Origin: Halarchaeoplasma sp046498385
Lineage (GTDB): Archaea > Thermoplasmatota > Thermoplasmata > Halarchaeoplasmatales > Halarchaeoplasmataceae
Length of the DNA stretch: 41,777 nt
Reading direction: 5' to 3'
Assembly: GCA_046498385.1 (NCBI GenBank)
Contig: JAWOAU010000037.1
Span: forward strand, 1-41,777
Numbering within the stretch: position 1 is the first letter of the stretch; the number at the start of each line of letters is the position of its first letter. The position numbers and the translations under genes were made by a program. Below, piece after piece: positions 8,200 through 15,280 of this stretch. The notes under the pieces were generated by a model. It saw only the letters and a program-made list of their open reading frames with translations, had not been told where the DNA came from and did no database searches.

Positions 8200-8844
8200 A
8201 TGGAAAAGATAAGTATAGCAATACTTTGTGGAGGAATTTCATCAAGGTTTGGTTCCAGTCTTTCATGTCAAGAAAAAAGCAAGCGAAAGGGGGATAAGTT
8301 GTTATATATTATAGCCGGGGACCCTCTATACAAGTTAAACTATAAAAAATTCCAACCTTCATCAACTGATGTATTTTTACAAGGCATGACAGTAGATGGT
8401 CTAAGGAGCTATGATGATATAGTGAAAAATAAGGGCCCATTAGGCGGAGTTTACTCAGCACTCCATAATGCAAAATATGAACATGTTTTTGTTGTCGGGG
8501 CGGACATGCCTTTGGTAAAATCAACGATATTGAAAGAATTTGAAAGATACGTTGATCATCCCTTAGTGGTCCCTAGATGGGATTCAGGATACATAGAACC
8601 TCTTTGCTCTATCTATTCAAAATCAGCTCTGCCGACTATAAAAAAGATGCTGAAGCAGGATGTTTTGAAGGTTTCGGAATTGTATGAACGTATCGAGAAT
8701 GTACTATATATTAGTATAGAATCCTTGATAGAGATGAAAAAAATAACTGCGGACTGTTTCACAAATATAAATACTAAGGATGATCTAAAAGATGTTGAAT
8801 CTAAATATCTTAACAGGGAGCCTGATAAAATTAGAGATAGGTAA
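8200..8844 (+). CDS. mobA: Molybdenum cofactor guanylyltransferase
   Basis: MobA links GMP to molybdopterin to make the dinucleotide cofactor that FdhA needs. Nucleotidyltransferase signatures are present: the glycine-rich loop ILCGGISSRFG (8-18), the conserved Lys in KGDKLL, GPLGGVYSAL and GADMPLV, whose Asp binds Mg2+. The loop between RFG and KGDK is unusually long and basic (SSLSCQEKSKRK). The 214-residue length is normal. It is the last gene of the formate dehydrogenase operon, 8 bp after fdhB, so cofactor synthesis is co-regulated with the enzyme. The 150 bp that follow show no convincing gene. Confidence 0.87.
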   Translation: MEKISIAILCGGISSRFGSSLSCQEKSKRKGDKLLYIIAGDPLYKLNYKKFQPSSTDVFLQGMTVDGLRSYDDIVKNKGPLGGVYSALHNAKYEHVFVVGADMPLVKSTILKEFERYVDHPLVVPRWDSGYIEPLCSIYSKSALPTIKKMLKQDVLKVSELYERIENVLYISIESLIEMKKITADCFTNINTKDDLKDVESKYLNREPDKIRDR

Positions 8845-8996
8845 AATCAGTAGGGACATAAGGATTCTATACCAGATATGGATTATCAGAGATTAGGGGT
8901 AATGCAGTGTGTAGCGAAGAGATTCCTAAAGAAAGGTGTAATCTATGCTATCAATATGGTTATCTATCCAACCAAATCAATTTACTACTTCTCTTT

Positions 8997-10151
8997 CTAT
9001 AGATCTATCATATCTATCTTCTCCCACGTGAATTCCTCTTCCTCTCTACCGAAATGACCGTAGGCCGCTGTTTTTCTATATATCGGTCTTCGAAGATCGA
9101 GATGTTGTATCATATCACTTGGTTTAAGTGGGAATCTTTCTCTTACTAACTTCCGAATATCTGCTTCAGGTATTTCGCTTGTTCCGTACGTATTTACAAG
9201 TATGCTCGTGGGCTCAGAAACGCCAATAGCGTAGCTAAGTTGAATCTCACATTTTTCGGCCAACTCCGCTTCAACAACGTTCTTGGCGAGGTATCTGGCC
9301 ATGTAGGCACCAGATCGATCAACTTTGGAAGGATCTTTTCCTGAAAAACACCCACCGCCGTGACTGCCGTGACCCCCATAAGTATCGACTATGATCTTTC
9401 TACCGGTCAGGCCGGTATCAGCATGTGGCCCCCCTATTACAAATCTTCCTGTCGCATTGATATGATAAACAGTTTTATCATCAAGAAGATCACCGCAGAC
9501 AGGCTGGACGACCTCTTCTCGTATGTCCTCCCGTAGATCCTCTATATCTATATCTGGATCATGCTGTGTAGCTATGACAACGTTGTCAACTCTTACGATG
9601 TCGCTTCCTTTGTATTCTATAGTCACCTGAGACTTACCGTCTGGTCTCAGGTAAGGAAGGATTCCATCTTTTCTCACCTTGGCCAATGCTCTCGCTAATT
9701 TATGAGCCATTGATATAGGCAAGGGCATCATCTCCTTTGTTTCATTGGTCGCATAACCAAACATGATTCCCTGATCACCAGCACCCTGGTCCTTTTTATT
9801 TACTCCTTGAGCTATGTCTGGGCTCTGCTGATGTATAGACGTTATTATACCACATGAATTTGCCTCACAACCATATTCAAATTCAGTATAGCCTATCTCC
9901 CTAATGGTTTCCCTGACCACGTCGCTGATGTCCACATAACCCTCGCTGGTTATCTCCCCCGCCACGAAAATCACGCCGTTGGTCAGGAAGGTCTCGCACG
10001 CCACATGGGAATTTGTGTCCCTCCTAATGAATTCATCTAATATTGCATCACTTATCTGGTCTGCCATCTTATCTGGGTGGCCTTCGGTAACCGATTCCGA
10101 GGTTAAATAATAGCCTTCTTCTCCGGCTTTTCTCTTCATATCAATACACAT
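8997..10151 (-). CDS. metK: S-adenosylmethionine synthetase, bacterial type
   Basis: It makes SAM from methionine and ATP. The sequence is the bacterial/eukaryal MetK family (COG0192), not the divergent archaeal MAT. It has ESVTEGHPDKMADQISDAI near residue 20, GAGDQGIMFGYA (the methionine-binding signature), and GGGCFSGKDPSKVDRS (the P-loop-like signature, with Cys replacing the usual Ala). The length of 384 matches the bacterial family. Most archaea use the other enzyme, so this points to gene transfer. GGAGGA is 13 nt upstream of the chosen ATG; a second ATG four codons in is possible. Its promoter carries the two-box operator at 10199-10231. Confidence 0.93.
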   Translation of the reverse strand: MCIDMKRKAGEEGYYLTSESVTEGHPDKMADQISDAILDEFIRRDTNSHVACETFLTNGVIFVAGEITSEGYVDISDVVRETIREIGYTEFEYGCEANSCGIITSIHQQSPDIAQGVNKKDQGAGDQGIMFGYATNETKEMMPLPISMAHKLARALAKVRKDGILPYLRPDGKSQVTIEYKGSDIVRVDNVVIATQHDPDIDIEDLREDIREEVVQPVCGDLLDDKTVYHINATGRFVIGGPHADTGLTGRKIIVDTYGGHGSHGGGCFSGKDPSKVDRSGAYMARYLAKNVVEAELAEKCEIQLSYAIGVSEPTSILVNTYGTSEIPEADIRKLVRERFPLKPSDMIQHLDLRRPIYRKTAAYGHFGREEEEFTWEKIDMIDL

Positions 10152-10186
10152 TTTTTGGCTTGATTCCTCCAGACTAGGGGATCAGA

Positions 10187-10234
10187 CATATTTAAAATTT
10201 TGGATGGCCGAAATTTATTCGGGTCGCTGAGTTT
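10187..10234 (-). promoter_or_regulatory. metK promoter, copy 1 of a duplicated two-box operator
   Basis: Read on the minus strand, the boxes precede a TATA element (AAAATTTTAAATATG, 10187-10201) about 35 bp before the metK start. Box A is TTTGG-ATGG-CCGAA (10199-10212) and box B TTCGG-GTCG-CTGAG (10218-10231), start to start 19 bp. Box A overlaps the BRE/TATA region, so binding would compete with TFB/TBP. The whole stretch is nearly the same as 11220-11267. Confidence 0.6.
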
Positions 10235-10313
10235 GTGTTCTCAAAATGTAGATCTAAAATCTTCAGCAGAAGTGAGGATAAAGTATGAAGATTTTTCTCA
10301 CCGTTCCTGGATA

Positions 10314-10395
10314 TTACCCCCTATCACCCATCCCGTAGTATTTCTTGAACCATTCGAGCCAGAGTCAGAAAGAACCAAAGTTACTGGACGAATTC
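10314..10395 (-). pseudogene. Remnant of a dtxR C-terminus
   Basis: On the minus strand the codons at 10314-10354 read LWLEWFKKYYGMGDRG then stop. This closely matches the end of the intact regulator at 11376-11894 (LWLERFEKYYQASETK). Upstream, EFV at about 10387-10395 matches KFV of that gene, but the frame between them is shifted and holds stops. Together with the duplicated promoter beside it, this is the decayed end of a tandemly copied dtxR gene. The rest of 10235-10518 shows no gene; an open plus-strand frame from 10200 is antisense to this remnant. Confidence 0.55.
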
Positions 10396-10518
10396 AAGGA
10401 TCATTTCGAAAATAATTGACTCCGGTGAGATATCGGCAAACATTAAAAAATAATGAAAAACGAATTGATATAATTAACCTGAAATGTTTATACAAGAATG
10501 TTTACTTTCTTTGATTTT

Positions 10519-10659
10519 CTATCCTCTGGTCATGTTTGCACCGCATTTGGGACAGTTTTTCTCATAGCAAGGTTCCCCTCTAATATGCTCTACTTTGTGA
10601 CCGCAACTGGGGCATATACATTTTCCTCCAGGGCCAAATGCTTGTACGTCTTGCTCCAT
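10519..10659 (-). CDS. Small Zn-ribbon protein (CxCPxCG...CPKCG)
   Basis: The product has about 46 residues with GPGGKCICPSCGHKVEHIRG followed by PCYEKNCPKCGANMTR, i.e. two CxxC knuckles plus extra cysteines, fitting a zinc ribbon or rubredoxin-like metal site. It is paralogous to the protein at 15098-15280, sharing GPGGxCxCPxCGxKVxHxRG. Such small proteins accompany NifX/MinD ATPase clusters in anaerobes, but their role is unknown. An upstream ATG at 10722 would add 21 basic residues but has no ribosome site. AAGGAGGTGA lies upstream of the ATG at 10659, though its spacing is long (about 15 nt), so the exact start is unsure. It follows the ferredoxin gene in an apparent operon. Confidence 0.7.
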   Translation of the reverse strand: MEQDVQAFGPGGKCICPSCGHKVEHIRGEPCYEKNCPKCGANMTRG

Positions 10660-10727
10660 TCTAGCTATATTATTCACCTCCTTTTGTTCTTTATTTTTAG
10701 GTAAGAGTTTTTGTTTAATCATTTTTA

Positions 10728-11096
10728 TTAATCTAGATGACGCCTTTTCATCTTATCTAGTTCCTCCAGGGTTCTTTCAACCACAATCTTCTCCTTATTG
10801 AAGTGCTTAGTCATCCTGAGGAGACACTTTCCACGTTCTTCATCACTGCCGAGATATTCTGCACACGCCTCCATATACTCTTCCGTTTCTCTGATGTTAG
10901 CTTCGATTTCCTCAGGGATTTTATCGCTGTCGTGCTTAACTGCTTCCTTAGTACATACTTCATGGCAAAGCCCACAGCGAATACAGCCATCCATATCAAC
11001 TACGGCTTTGTTGTCCTCTATGTATATCGTATCAACAGGGCATCTATCCACACAAATTCCGCAACCGATACAGTCGTTCTTATCTACCCAAGGCAT
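10728..11096 (-). CDS. 2[4Fe-4S] ferredoxin with helical C-terminal extension
   Basis: Two cluster motifs are seen: C9-C12-C15-C19P and C38-C41-C44-C48T. The second has Thr in place of the usual Pro after the last Cys. The ferredoxin part ends near residue 55. The remaining ~65 residues are charged and helical (EANIRETEEYMEACAEYL, HFNKEKIVVERTLEELDKM) with two extra cysteines, and may mediate partner binding. It probably carries electrons for a redox partner not obvious here. The promoter is the two-box element at 11220-11267, leaving a leader of about 100 nt. A short TTG-started frame of 33 codons in that leader overlaps the ATG, but I do not call it. Confidence 0.85.
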   Translation of the reverse strand: MPWVDKNDCIGCGICVDRCPVDTIYIEDNKAVVDMDGCIRCGLCHEVCTKEAVKHDSDKIPEEIEANIRETEEYMEACAEYLGSDEERGKCLLRMTKHFNKEKIVVERTLEELDKMKRRHLD

Positions 11097-11219
11097 TTTA
11101 TCACTTCTCGTTTTTTCTTTAATGAAACACGTTTTTCTCGAAGGGTCTTGATTTGTAACCCATTTATTATACCTTTATCAGCCAAATCTTTAGTCAGCGG
11201 TAAGTACTAATGGCTTTGT

Positions 11220-11267
11220 CATATTTAAAATTTTGGTTGCCCAAATCATATTCGGGTCGCCGAGTTT
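11220..11267 (-). promoter_or_regulatory. Ferredoxin-operon promoter, copy 2 of the two-box operator
   Basis: Box A TTTGG-TTGC-CCAAA at 11232-11245 and box B TTCGG-GTCG-CCGAG at 11251-11264 are spaced 19 bp apart. They abut a TATA element AAAATTTTAAATATG (11220-11234) read towards the ferredoxin gene. It is near-identical to the metK promoter at 10187-10234. The remaining bases to 11375 hold no gene. Confidence 0.6.
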
Positions 11268-11375
11268 ACATCTTCGAGATGTGAATTAAAAATCCCAAAA
11301 AGAATTAAAAAATACGAAGGTTACTTCAGTTTAACTCTTATTTCTTTCTCTCTTGTCACACATCTTTTAGAGATA

Positions 11376-11894
11376 TTACTTTGTCTCACTGGCCTGGTAG
11401 TACTTCTCGAACCGTTCTAGCCACAAAGGTTCTTCGTGGCTCTCTATAAAATCGACAAATTTCGTTAGTCTGTCCATAGTTTCTTTGTTAACAACGTGTT
11501 CGATATTACAGGCATCCTCGTCTGCGATCTTCTCGTTGACCCCTAGATAAATGAAGAAATCCCTAAGCACTTTGTGTTTCTCTAAAAGTTCGGTCGCCTT
11601 CCTTTCCCCTTTTTCTGTCAGGGTGACGCCGCTGTACTTCATATAATTAATATAACCCTTATCGTCCAGTTTCTGGAACATCTCCGTGACCGATGAAGGA
11701 CCAACATCCAAGATGTCAGATATGTCCTTTACCTTGGTGTATCCTTTATCATTTATCACATCGTAGATAGCCTCGATATACTCTTCTTCTCTTTTTCTTA
11801 GCATCAAATCCGTCATATATTCGGCAAGTCTAAAACTTTTCGGATGTTTTTGAGTAACTATGTTTTTTTGTGTAGTCTTATTATCTTTTCCCAT
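11376..11894 (-). CDS. DtxR/MntR-family metal-dependent repressor
   Basis: This metal-sensing transcription factor binds operators when loaded with Fe(II) or Mn(II). The N-terminal winged helix is DISDILDVGPSSVTEMFQKLDDKGYINY (about 57-84). The dimerisation domain carries REEEYIEAIY and EDACNIEHVV, whose Glu and His residues match the metal ligands of MntR. It ends with an LWLERFEKYY helix and lacks the SH3-like third domain of DtxR/IdeR, so it is MntR-sized at 172 residues, with a ~30-residue N-terminal extension. The start codon overlaps the stop of the metallohydrolase gene (TAATG), so it is the last gene of the feo operon. It is a candidate regulator for the operator boxes in this window. 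Confidence 0.88.
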   Translation of the reverse strand: MGKDNKTTQKNIVTQKHPKSFRLAEYMTDLMLRKREEEYIEAIYDVINDKGYTKVKDISDILDVGPSSVTEMFQKLDDKGYINYMKYSGVTLTEKGERKATELLEKHKVLRDFFIYLGVNEKIADEDACNIEHVVNKETMDRLTKFVDFIESHEEPLWLERFEKYYQASETK

Positions 11895-12541
11895 TATATT
11901 TCTATCATCCTTCCCACACCGCCTTCCATATACGTTTCAGGATACAGTTTTTTCATTTCTTTTTTATGCTGGGTACAGTGTGTTCCACATATAAGATGCA
12001 ACCCTGTCAAAGATTCCGGTGCTGTACCGTGTAGACCTCCAATGACACCATAGACTTTACCGAATCTAGAAGCAGTTTTCAAGATATTCTCCATGGACGG
12101 GTGAGAACACCCTGCTATAACGACGACTCCTTTTTCGGTTTTAACACATAAAAATTGTTCTATTCCCTCAAGTTCTCCCGTTGAATAGATTCCCTTATGT
12201 AGTTCAGTAGGTTCCTCGACTGATATCACTTCCTTGGCGTTTTTGACCCCGCGAAATGAGGGGGGAACCCATACTTTTACCCTATCATTCCTTGAAAGAA
12301 ATCCTGACAGCCCTCCTGTGTGGTCATAGTGTGCGTGGGAGATAAAGACTTCATCGATTTTCATAGGATCGATATGCAATCTCTTCATATTGCTGAGAAG
12401 TATATTTCCGTCTCCGCCCGTGTCGAACAATATCATAGGGCTTTCATCTCGCTCTACAAGTGCGGAAAACCCCCAATCTGCCTTCAGTCCTTTTTTACAG
12501 ACCGTGTTATCATAAACTATAGTCGTCTTCATACATGTCAC
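11894..12541 (-). CDS. Metallo-beta-lactamase fold hydrolase, COG1237 family
   Basis: The metal-binding motif SHAHYDHTGGL (about residues 69-79) and later GCSHPS and GGLHG fit the MBL superfamily, COG1237 branch. That branch includes proteins annotated as dihydropterin-related synthases in methanogens. The true substrate here is unknown. The protein has 215 residues. The gene begins with GTG overlapping the stop of the upstream dtxR (TAGTG). An ATG three codons later (12532) is an alternative. It lies between two dtxR genes in the iron operon, so its metal site or product may matter for metal homeostasis (inference). Confidence 0.8.
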   Translation of the reverse strand: MTCMKTTIVYDNTVCKKGLKADWGFSALVERDESPMILFDTGGDGNILLSNMKRLHIDPMKIDEVFISHAHYDHTGGLSGFLSRNDRVKVWVPPSFRGVKNAKEVISVEEPTELHKGIYSTGELEGIEQFLCVKTEKGVVVIAGCSHPSMENILKTASRFGKVYGVIGGLHGTAPESLTGLHLICGTHCTQHKKEMKKLYPETYMEGGVGRMIEI

Positions 12542-13011
12542 TAATCCTGTTCATTGTTCGACTCATTTCCATAGAGATCACACTCTACTCTCTCACCGGT
12601 TTCCAAGTAATGCTCAAAGTGTTTTATCCATTTTGGGTCTTTGGGAGCTTCGTTGATGAACTCTACGAATTTTTCCAATCTATCCATGGTTTTGGAACTT
12701 ACATGATGTTCTATCTGGCAGGCGTCGATTTCAGCTAGTTCCGGTTTTACACCTATTATCTCCAGAAAATCAGCGATAACCTTATGTCTCTTCATCAATT
12801 CACGTGCGATGTCCTTACCAGTATCTGTCAAGTTAACTCCATGGTATGGTTCATAGTCAACAAATCCCCTTTCCTCTAATTTCTGCATCATCTCCGTTAC
12901 CGAAGAATCCTTGATACCCATCTCCAGAGCTATCACGCCCGTTCTTGCACGGCCATCCCTTTTCTCGATGACGTATATCGTTTCGATATACTCTTCTACG
13001 GTTTTATTCAT
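12541..13011 (-). CDS. DtxR/MntR-family metal-dependent repressor (second paralogue)
   Basis: This 156-residue MntR-type protein is a clear paralogue of the one at 11376-11894. The winged helix is GVIALEMGIKDSSVTEMMQKLEERGFVDYEPYHGV. Candidate metal ligands lie in EEYIETIY near the N-terminus and in EIDACQIEHHV. The C-terminal helix is WIKHFEHYLETGE, and no SH3-like domain follows. It starts 15 bp after feoB ends and its stop overlaps the metallohydrolase start. Co-transcription with feoAB suggests Fe(II)-dependent feedback on uptake. Having two such regulators in one operon may mean different metals or heterodimers. Confidence 0.88.
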   Translation of the reverse strand: MNKTVEEYIETIYVIEKRDGRARTGVIALEMGIKDSSVTEMMQKLEERGFVDYEPYHGVNLTDTGKDIARELMKRHKVIADFLEIIGVKPELAEIDACQIEHHVSSKTMDRLEKFVEFINEAPKDPKWIKHFEHYLETGERVECDLYGNESNNEQD

Positions 13012-13026
13012 GTTTTTTTCACTCCC

Positions 13027-14742
13027 TTATATACCTATAAGTGTCAATCTCATGACACCTCCTACCAATAGTGCGGTGAATATCATGATCATAGCGGATT
13101 TAAACATATCCTTGATACCCATTTCCTTGATCAAAACCGCAAAAGTAGCGACACAGGGGAAATATATCGTCAGCACAGTTGCGGCTATGACAAGCTGCAT
13201 GGGTTCCATACCTAAGGGAAGAAGCATGCCCACGGCCAGATCTTTTCTAAGAAACCCTATTAACAATGCGGTAGTTGATTCTTCAGGTAGCCCAAGAATT
13301 CCACTGGTTATCGGGCCGAAAAGGTTACCCATCCATTCCAAGAAACCCACCGCATATAATACATTGATCAACAGAACACCTAGGAATAAAAAAGGTATGG
13401 CTTCAGTCAGGAACCACCTAACACGCATCCATGTTTTTTTCAATATCGTCAGTAGGCTCGGCCTTCTATAAGGGGGTATCTCCAAAAATATCTCAGGACT
13501 TTCCCCTTTAACGAACCTGTTCAAAATTGTTCCCGTGATGATATAAACGATTATCAATGAGATAAACACAATGGCAATATAACTGGCACCGTAGGGGCCG
13601 AGTATTCCAAATATCATGGCGATCTGAGCCATGCAGGGAACGGATATCGCCATAAGTGTCGCAGAGATAAAACGCTGTTTCCTGGTTTCCAAAGTTCTTG
13701 TGGCAAGGGCCCCGGGAACGTTACATCCCAATCCCAAAAACACTGGAACTATTCCATGGCCGTGCATACCTAATTTATGGAAAACATTGTCGGAAAGCGT
13801 GGCTAGTCGGGGCAGGTAACCCGAGTCCTCGAGAAGAGACAACATGAAGTAAAAGGCCGCTATGTAGGGAAGCACCATCCCAAAGGGGACGAATAAGCCG
13901 GTGGTCAACATACCCATTGATTCAACGAATTCGATTTCACCTTCGATTAACTTCCCAATCAGTATATCATGTATAAATCCAGGGCCCAACCAATCGCTTA
14001 TATGCGTCGCTAAGGGCCGGTACAATTCGAATAAAGGTTCAAAAACATACCCGATCAATCCTTCACCTATTATATGCACCAACCAGAAAGAGGCAAATAT
14101 CACTGATAACGCTATGGGTATGCCTGTTATCGGTTTGATCGTCAACTCGGATAGTCTATCACGGAGAGTATGATGTTTGTGTGTTATTTTTTCCGTTTCT
14201 TTGATTATATGACCGATCTTTACCCATCGTTCCTCCTCGCTGAGCTCTTCAACATCAGGTGGATCTCCAATATCCGATATCCGCCCCACCAATTCCTTTA
14301 TCCCTTCACCGGTCAAGGCCACAGTGGGAACTACATGTACACCCAGCATCTTTCTTAATTTTTCCAGGTCAATGTCTATGCCTAGGTGTTCGGCTTCATC
14401 CCACATGTTAAGGGCAATGATCATGGGCACTTTTTTCTCCAAAAGCTCCAGTGTTAGGAATAGATTTCGCTCCAAGTTGGTTGCATCCATCACATTTACA
14501 ACTATGTCCGCATCTTCCAACATCCTCTTGGATACTTCCTCTGCTTTATTGGAGGGTTCTAAGGAATAGGTTCCCGGGGCATCGATTATCTTTACATACT
14601 CTTCATCCAGATGCATTTTACCTTCTGAAAAGTCAACGGTGGTTCCAGGATAATTAGACGCTATCACTTCTGCGCCGGTTAATCTTGAAAATACTACACT
14701 TTTACCCACGTTTGGATTTCCCATCAAGACCAATTTTTTCAT
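13027..14742 (-). CDS. feoB: Ferrous iron transport protein B
   Basis: This is a membrane Fe(II) permease with an N-terminal G domain. G1 is GNPNVGKS (8-15), G3 DAPGTYS and G4 NMWDE. A helical spacer follows, then the FeoB transmembrane domain with the Gate motifs YFMLSLLEDSGYLPR and LGCNVPGALATRT, and the C-terminal gate near LGLPEESTTALLIGFLRKD. At 571 residues it is short, like other archaeal forms, and lacks the long cytoplasmic C-terminal tail. Its start overlaps the feoA stop by 4 bp (ATGA). The operators at 14984-15046 probably control it. Confidence 0.95.
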   Translation of the reverse strand: MKKLVLMGNPNVGKSVVFSRLTGAEVIASNYPGTTVDFSEGKMHLDEEYVKIIDAPGTYSLEPSNKAEEVSKRMLEDADIVVNVMDATNLERNLFLTLELLEKKVPMIIALNMWDEAEHLGIDIDLEKLRKMLGVHVVPTVALTGEGIKELVGRISDIGDPPDVEELSEEERWVKIGHIIKETEKITHKHHTLRDRLSELTIKPITGIPIALSVIFASFWLVHIIGEGLIGYVFEPLFELYRPLATHISDWLGPGFIHDILIGKLIEGEIEFVESMGMLTTGLFVPFGMVLPYIAAFYFMLSLLEDSGYLPRLATLSDNVFHKLGMHGHGIVPVFLGLGCNVPGALATRTLETRKQRFISATLMAISVPCMAQIAMIFGILGPYGASYIAIVFISLIIVYIITGTILNRFVKGESPEIFLEIPPYRRPSLLTILKKTWMRVRWFLTEAIPFLFLGVLLINVLYAVGFLEWMGNLFGPITSGILGLPEESTTALLIGFLRKDLAVGMLLPLGMEPMQLVIAATVLTIYFPCVATFAVLIKEMGIKDMFKSAMIMIFTALLVGGVMRLTLIGI

Positions 14743-14981
14743 GGTACCTTCCTAACCAGGATACGTTCTGCCATCCCCCTCCCTATGGTCGTACTTCTTC
14801 CGGCGATCTCGATAACCAGAGGCCCGCCTATGGGATGTTTGGTGATCAACTTGACTGTTTTTCCCTCCCGTATACCCATAGTTCTCAATCTTCGCTGAAA
14901 ACTTCTTCCCCCCTCTAAACCGATGATGATTCCTTTATCTCCTACTTTTAGACGCATCAGGGACGTGTTCATATCAATCAC
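14739..14981 (-). CDS. feoA: Ferrous iron transport protein A
   Basis: This small SH3-like cytoplasmic protein helps FeoB. The family pattern is visible: MRLKVGDKGIIIGLEGG, RRLRTMGIREGKTVKLI and GGPLVIEIAGRSTTIGRGMAERILV. It is 80 residues long. The chosen start is GTG at 14981 with AGGAG 9 nt upstream. The in-frame ATG three codons on (14972) is possible but its spacing is too long. The ribosome site itself lies inside an operator box, TTAGG-TACT-CCTAA. Confidence 0.93.
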   Translation of the reverse strand: MIDMNTSLMRLKVGDKGIIIGLEGGRSFQRRLRTMGIREGKTVKLITKHPIGGPLVIEIAGRSTTIGRGMAERILVRKVP

Positions 14982-14983
14982 AT

Positions 14984-15046
14984 TTAGGTACTCCTAATAG
15001 GCATGCGAATAGTCCTGGGTACTATATAAATTTTTGGTGCACCTAA
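14984..15046 (-). promoter_or_regulatory. feoAB promoter with two DtxR-like operators
   Basis: Box 1, TTAGG-TACT-CCTAA (14984-14997), lies around the expected transcription start and includes the feoA ribosome site. Box 2, TTTGG-TGCA-CCTAA (15033-15046), lies just upstream of the TATA element (ATTTATATAG on the minus strand, about 15021-15030). Both match the half-site pattern of the boxes at 4367, 10199 and 11232. A half-site CTAGG sits 19 bp beyond box 2 (15052). Confidence 0.6.
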
Positions 15047-15097
15047 ATATTCTAGGATGTGGTTGTATCTATCGCATATCAACAAAAAATTCTGTAT

Positions 15098-15280
15098 TCA
15101 CTCCCGTACCATCATACTTCCACATTTTGGACACGTCATCTCCATACAGGGCTTCCCGCGTGTGTGTGGTACCTTTTTGCCACAATTCGGACAAAGGCAG
15201 TTACCTCCAGGTCCGGGTGCATTACCTCTTCCCTGTCCTCTTCCGCCTCCAGCAGGTCCTGTTCCATCTCTTCTCGGCAT
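15098..15280 (-). CDS. Small Gly-rich Zn-ribbon protein
   Basis: The protein has 60 residues. A glycine/arginine-rich N-terminus (GPAGGGRGQGRGNAPGPGG) is followed by CLCPNCGKKVPHTRGKPC and CPKCGSMMVR, a probable zinc or iron ribbon. It is the paralogue of the 46-residue protein at 10519-10659. It is the last gene of the NifX/MinD operon and starts immediately after the MinD-type ATPase stop, with GGAGGTG in the ATPase's last codons serving as ribosome site. The function is unknown; similar small proteins recur in NifX-MinD clusters of anaerobes. Confidence 0.8.
   Translation of the reverse strand: MPRRDGTGPAGGGRGQGRGNAPGPGGNCLCPNCGKKVPHTRGKPCMEMTCPKCGSMMVRE

Noticed and set aside
8845..8996. 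Possible short coding remnant downstream of mobA (CNLCYQYGY-like)
   Set aside because: There is no start or ribosome site, frames are short, and one runs into metK antisense.
10200..10415. Plus-strand 71-codon open frame between metK and the Zn-ribbon gene
   Set aside because: It overlaps the metK promoter and is antisense to the decayed dtxR remnant, whose LWLE-F-KYY codons explain the open frame.
11097..11200. Short TTG-started 33-codon leader frame before the ferredoxin gene
   Set aside because: It is very basic with no ribosome site or recognisable family; open length is within chance for an AT-rich leader.
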